Shown here in pieces: positions 7,623-9,654 of a stretch of 9,654 nt of DNA. The position numbers and the translations under genes were made by a program. The notes beneath the pieces are model-generated. The model saw only the letters and a list, made by a program, of their open reading frames with translations, was not told the DNA's origin and searched no databases. Location: positions 1-9,654 of the forward strand of contig JAHDGN010000101.1 in assembly GCA_020627645.1 (NCBI GenBank), written 5' to 3'. Numbering within the stretch: position 1 is the first letter of the stretch; the number at the start of each line of letters is the position of its first letter. Source of the stretch: Akkermansiaceae bacterium (GTDB taxonomy: Bacteria; Verrucomicrobiota; Verrucomicrobiia; Verrucomicrobiales; Akkermansiaceae).

Positions 7623-8113
7623 CGGATGAGTCCGGTATTGGTGAGAATTGTGAGATCTTGGGTCTTATCTCCTTCCGTTAGGGCAATGGTTTGGTCGCTG
7701 AAAAGAAGGAAGCCTGCGTCATTAAGGGGTCTCCCCCAGGAATCGAAACGAATGGCGGTTCCGCTGGTGGCGGTGATGCCTTCCGGAAGAATTCGCCTGG
7801 TGGCATTGGTGCCAGGAACGATATCTGGGGTGAAACCTTGTCCAGGAATGACAACAGGGCCGATTTGATAAGTTCGATCGTTTGTGAAGACGAGGCGCCA
7901 GGAGTAAATATCAGCTTGGGCCCGGATCTGAGCGTAGCGCAGGTGGGATTTCAGCTCTTCGACTTCGGAAGAAAGGTTGGCTTTTGAGTTGCCGGTAGCG
8001 CTAAAGCCGATGGCAGCTAAGATGCCGACTAAGACTAGGACAGTTAAAATTTCAGCTAAGGTGAAGCCAGTCATAGTCCGTGATCGGAGCGGTGTCGGTT
8101 TCGTGGTCTTCAC
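7619..8113 (-). CDS. FimT/GspH-like minor pilin, 164 aa (GTG start)
   Basis: MKTTKPTPLRSRTMTG|FTLAEILTVLVLVGILAAIGF carries a basic 16-residue leader, a Gly|Phe prepilin site, Glu5 and a hydrophobic helix. LKSHLRYAQIRAQA (58-71) is the characteristic GspH/FimT helix, and IRFDSWGRPL fits the C-terminal beta domain of that family. The GTG at 8113 is chosen because it gives a normal, positively charged leader starting like the next gene's (MKTT); the internal ATG at 8074 would leave a three-residue leader. Family members prime pilus assembly, and in some bacteria bind DNA. The gene follows the hairpin after the major pilin and overlaps the PilV-like gene by 4 bases. Confidence 0.88.
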   Translation of the reverse strand: MKTTKPTPLRSRTMTGFTLAEILTVLVLVGILAAIGFSATGNSKANLSSEVEELKSHLRYAQIRAQADIYSWRLVFTNDRTYQIGPVVIPGQGFTPDIVPGTNATRRILPEGITATSGTAIRFDSWGRPLNDAGFLLFSDQTIALTEGDKTQDLTILTNTGLIR

Positions 8114-8138
8114 AGTCTTTTAAGAGCTTAGAGTGAAA

Positions 8139-8177
8139 AGGTCGGGCCCCCGAAAAATTTCGAAAAGAGCCCGACCT
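8139..8177 (-). terminator. hairpin between major pilin and minor-pilin genes (partial terminator candidate)
   Basis: AGGTCGGGC (8139-8147) pairs perfectly with GCCCGACCT (8169-8177). Inside the loop CGAAA (8151-8155) pairs with TTTCG (8158-8162), so the structure can be extended. On the minus strand the stem is followed by TTTTC. It lies between the pilin stop (8209) and the minor-pilin start (8113). It could stop most transcripts after the abundant pilin and let a minority read into the minor pilins, or protect the pilin mRNA 3' end. Confidence 0.75.
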
Positions 8178-8208
8178 GAAAGGTGAGGTAGAAGTTAACT
8201 TGTTTCGT

Positions 8209-8589
8209 TTACTCCCACTTGCCTGGAGAGGTCGCTGTAGATGCCGTTCGAGTTAGCACCTTGTTGGAACCACCAAAGTCTAAGGTTCCACCGGCTACGG
8301 TCGCTGCAGCACTCCAAGTGTAGTCACTCCCAAGGTCAGTGCTAGGTAGGACGTCTGCAGTCCATCCGCTACTGGCTAGGAGGGCGTTGCCCCAAGTGGC
8401 CGCCTCTCGGCCGTTTAGCTCTGCGACGCCAGCTTCAAGTGCGCGGGTCTCAGCGTTGGCTGTTAAGTCAATATATTGTGGAACCGCGATGGCCGCAAGA
8501 ATTCCAAGCAGTACGAGAACTGCAATGACTTCGATCAGGGTAAATCCCTTTTTCTTTGTTTGTTTGTTGTTGTCTGTGTTTGTTTTCAT
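8209..8589 (-). CDS. type IV major-type pilin, 126 aa
   Basis: MKTNTDNNKQTKKKG|FTLIEVIAVLVLLGILAAIAVPQY is a classical type IVa prepilin: a 15-residue basic leader, a Gly|Phe cleavage site, Glu5 for subunit assembly, and the N-terminal helix ending with Pro-Gln-Tyr. The mature protein is about 111 residues. After the helix come AGVAELNGREAATWGNALLA and a beta-rich tail containing DLGSDYTWSAAATVAGGTLDFGG and ending TSPGKWE. There are no cysteines, so the C-terminal disulfide loop of many PilA proteins is absent; the tail resembles short MSHA-like pilins. I chose the ATG at 8589: an upstream in-frame TTG (8640) would only add 17 residues to the leader. It is the best candidate for the fibre subunit because of its simple size and the separate hairpin behind it, though an identity as another minor pilin cannot be excluded. 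Confidence 0.88.
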   Translation of the reverse strand: MKTNTDNNKQTKKKGFTLIEVIAVLVLLGILAAIAVPQYIDLTANAETRALEAGVAELNGREAATWGNALLASSGWTADVLPSTDLGSDYTWSAAATVAGGTLDFGGSNKVLTRTASTATSPGKWE

Positions 8590-8672
8590 TTTTCTGAGTT
8601 GGGTTTTTATTTTCTGGAATCGGACGGTCGAGTTGTCCAAGGGCGAGGAAATGGATATCTTTTGATTGAAGT

Positions 8673-8684
8673 TTGACTGGTCAA
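8673..8684. repeat. short inverted repeat TTGAC-N2-GTCAA
   Basis: A perfect 5-2-5 inverted repeat lies about 85 bases upstream of the pilin ATG. On the minus strand it also supplies a -35-like TTGACC, without a good -10 at the right spacing. It could be an operator half-site pair or chance. Confidence 0.3.
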
Positions 8685-8839
8685 CGACTGGTGCTGGGAG
8701 TTGGGGAGTGAAGTTTGGGTGTTTTGTTTGCTTTCTGATGTGACGGATGGTGTGGTTGATTTGCCCCCAATGGGGGGATTGGTCGGTTCGGGAGATTGGT
8801 TTTTATTTGTCATTGTTTTGTGTGTGCATGATCCGGAGA

Positions 8840-8859
8840 TTAGATCATCTAATAGATGA
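8840..8859. repeat. two overlapping perfect palindromes (operator candidate)
   Basis: TTAGAT-C-ATCTAA (8840-8852) and TCATCTA-A-TAGATGA (8845-8859) overlap. Each is perfect around a single central base. They lie roughly 30-45 bases inside the transcript predicted from the promoter candidate at 8895-8924, and about 250 bases upstream of the pilin start. A regulator binding site or mutually exclusive RNA stems are possible. Confidence 0.5.
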
Positions 8860-8894
8860 GAGTTTTCAGATGTCTAAGCTCCAGGGTAACTCTG

Positions 8895-8924
8895 AATCTA
8901 CTAAGAAATCGAAGAAAGTGTCAA
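8895..8924 (-). promoter_or_regulatory. candidate sigma70-type promoter for the pilin operon
   Basis: On the minus strand a perfect -35 TTGACA (complement of 8919-8924) is followed after 18 bases by TAGATT (complement of 8895-8900), 4 of 6 matches to the -10 consensus. Transcription would start near 8888, about 300 bases before the pilin ATG. This is a consensus match only. Confidence 0.4.
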
Positions 8925-9194
8925 TAAAAACAGGTGAGTTTTTATTGCGTGTATCACATTTTTCCCCCCTGAAATTAGGTTTTTTGTGGATTTTCTTTGG
9001 TTTTTTGGGGGGTGGTTTTGATTGTTGTTGTTCAAGTAATCTTGATCTTTTTGATTTAATGAATCAGCAACTTTGGTTGTTCTTTGGGGGCATCTTTTTT
9101 GAAAGATATTAATAATTTTAGAGATTTTGGTTGGGGTGTTTAGTCCCAAGTGATCGTTGGTTTATCATCTGAATCGGTGATAGAAGTTGGGTGG

Positions 9195-9654
9195 TTAGTG
9201 TTGTTGCTCAAGTCCATCTCTTCTTCGTTTGGTTTTGCGGAGACCAGGAATGGCTTCGGAGTAGTTTTTTTTTGCGATATAGTCTCTCAGCATTGTGGGG
9301 CGGTTGGCTTCGGACTCTGCTGTTTCCTCTGTGATGAGTTTTTGTCGTACTTTTGCTGCCAAAGAGAGTTCGAGGGGGCACATTCCGGCATCAAGGCCTC
9401 CGGTGAGCGAGTTGTATAGTTGGTGAGTGTTTCCTTCCCTGATCATTGTCCGGACCGCGGGAGTTGCGAGGAGGATTTCGCGGGCTGCGACCCGTCCGGT
9501 TCCGGAGGCCCGCGGAAGAAGGACTTGGGTGACAACGCCCTGCAATACGGCCGAAAGCTGTGAGCGTACAAGAGCTTGTTGGACGGCGGGAAAGACATCC
9601 ATGATGCGCTCTACGGTCTGTGAAGTATCGCTGGTGTGAATAGTTGAGAAGACT
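9195..9654 (-). CDS. pilT: type IV pilus retraction ATPase PilT, C-terminal part (5' end cut by window edge)
   Basis: The frame enters from the right edge as VFSTIHTSDTSQTVERIMDVFP and continues QALVRSQLSAVLQGVVTQVLLPR; these match the PilT His-box region and the helix behind it almost block for block. LLATPAVRTMIREGNTHQLY contains the AIRNLIRE-type motif (here AVRTMIRE) that is needed for retraction and marks PilT/PilU rather than the extension ATPase PilB. The end is a basic tail (GLRKTKRRRDGLEQQH) longer than I would expect for the family. About 152 residues are visible; the Walker boxes lie outside the window. It works at the inner-membrane base of the pilus, hydrolysing ATP to depolymerise the fibre, and stands upstream of the pilin genes on the same strand. 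PilU is the alternative. Confidence 0.93.
   Translation of the reverse strand, partial: VFSTIHTSDTSQTVERIMDVFPAVQQALVRSQLSAVLQGVVTQVLLPRASGTGRVAAREILLATPAVRTMIREGNTHQLYNSLTGGLDAGMCPLELSLAAKVRQKLITEETAESEANRPTMLRDYIAKKNYSEAIPGLRKTKRRRDGLEQQH

Larger units (their letters stand above)
8590..9194. other. about 600-base region without a convincing gene between pilT and the pilin
   Basis: The plus strand is strongly G/T-rich with T/G runs (for example 8980-9060). Short open frames exist on both strands (8747-9112 plus, 8901-9149 minus, 8607-8813 minus), but they have low-complexity products, no family resemblance and no ribosome binding site that I can see. The region contains a promoter candidate (8895-8924), overlapping palindromes (8840-8859), TTGAC-TG-GTCAA (8673-8684) and alternative hairpins at 8764-8782. 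A long 5' leader for the pilin mRNA is the simplest reading. Confidence 0.5.

Noticed and set aside
8590..8640. TTG start at 8640 for the pilin (143 residues)
   Set aside because: The ATG at 8589 gives a normal 15-residue basic prepilin leader; the TTG would add 17 residues with no support.
8607..8813. Minus-strand open frame of 68 residues directly upstream of the pilin
   Set aside because: The product is Ser/Thr/Pro/Asn-rich without any motif and runs through the likely leader and into the pilin 5' region in another frame.
9092..9107. ATCTTT-TTTG-AAAGAT hairpin as terminator of pilT
   Set aside because: The six-bp A/T-rich stem lacks a GC core and a following U-run on the minus strand; it is too weak to call.
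8747..9112. Plus-strand open frame with a hydrophobic, Cys/Phe/Gly-rich product
   Set aside because: The composition simply reflects the T/G-rich strand; there is no ribosome binding site and no recognisable motif, and it would be the only plus-strand protein in the window.
8901..9149. Minus-strand open frame of 82 residues (Asn/Lys/Gln-rich)
   Set aside because: It is low-complexity translation of an A/C-rich strand, with no signal or domain; it also overlaps the promoter candidate.

Overview
The window reads as a bacterial chromosome segment, most likely from the Verrucomicrobiota. This assignment rests on gene style, not on a marker search: a secreted DUF1080 / DUF6797 / beta-propeller protein next to a secreted multi-heme c-type cytochrome, and a pilin cluster made almost entirely of short FTLxE-type prepilins. 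Every protein gene lies on the minus strand. The only plus-strand gene is the RNA subunit of RNase P.

Positions 1-1536 hold the N-terminal 512 residues of a secreted c-type cytochrome with four CXXCH motifs and a PA14-like N-terminal sandwich; the gene continues past the left edge. A 10-bp perfect hairpin (1631-1656) separates it from a 950-residue exported DUF1080/DUF6797/propeller protein (1689-4541). Together they look like a periplasmic sugar (3-keto-glycoside) processing module, an inference from family membership.

Positions 4651-5007 hold a clear type A RNase P RNA (rnpB) on the plus strand. It is divergent from the DUF1080 gene and tail-to-tail with the pilin cluster.

The right half is a type IV pilus locus, read right to left. 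First comes the C-terminal part of the retraction ATPase PilT (9195-9654, truncated by the window edge), then about 600 bases without a convincing gene (a promoter candidate and overlapping palindromes), then a major-type pilin (8209-8589) ending at a strong terminator-like hairpin. After that come FimT/GspH-like (7619-8113), PilV-like (7188-7622) and PilW-like (6724-7183, carrying an apparent one-base frameshift) proteins, and finally a 541-residue PilX-like protein with a His-rich leader and a long Gly/Ser/Val beta-repeat region (5062-6687). The order FimT-PilV-PilW-PilX matches classical minor-pilin operons. The usual PilY1-like tip adhesin gene is not here, and the large PilX-like protein occupies the end of the operon.

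The observations most worth a second look are the enlarged PilX-like protein, the frameshifted PilW-like gene, the hairpin that could set pilin to minor-pilin stoichiometry, and the palindromic long leader upstream of the major pilin. I see no CRISPR array, insertion sequence, tRNA or phage gene.
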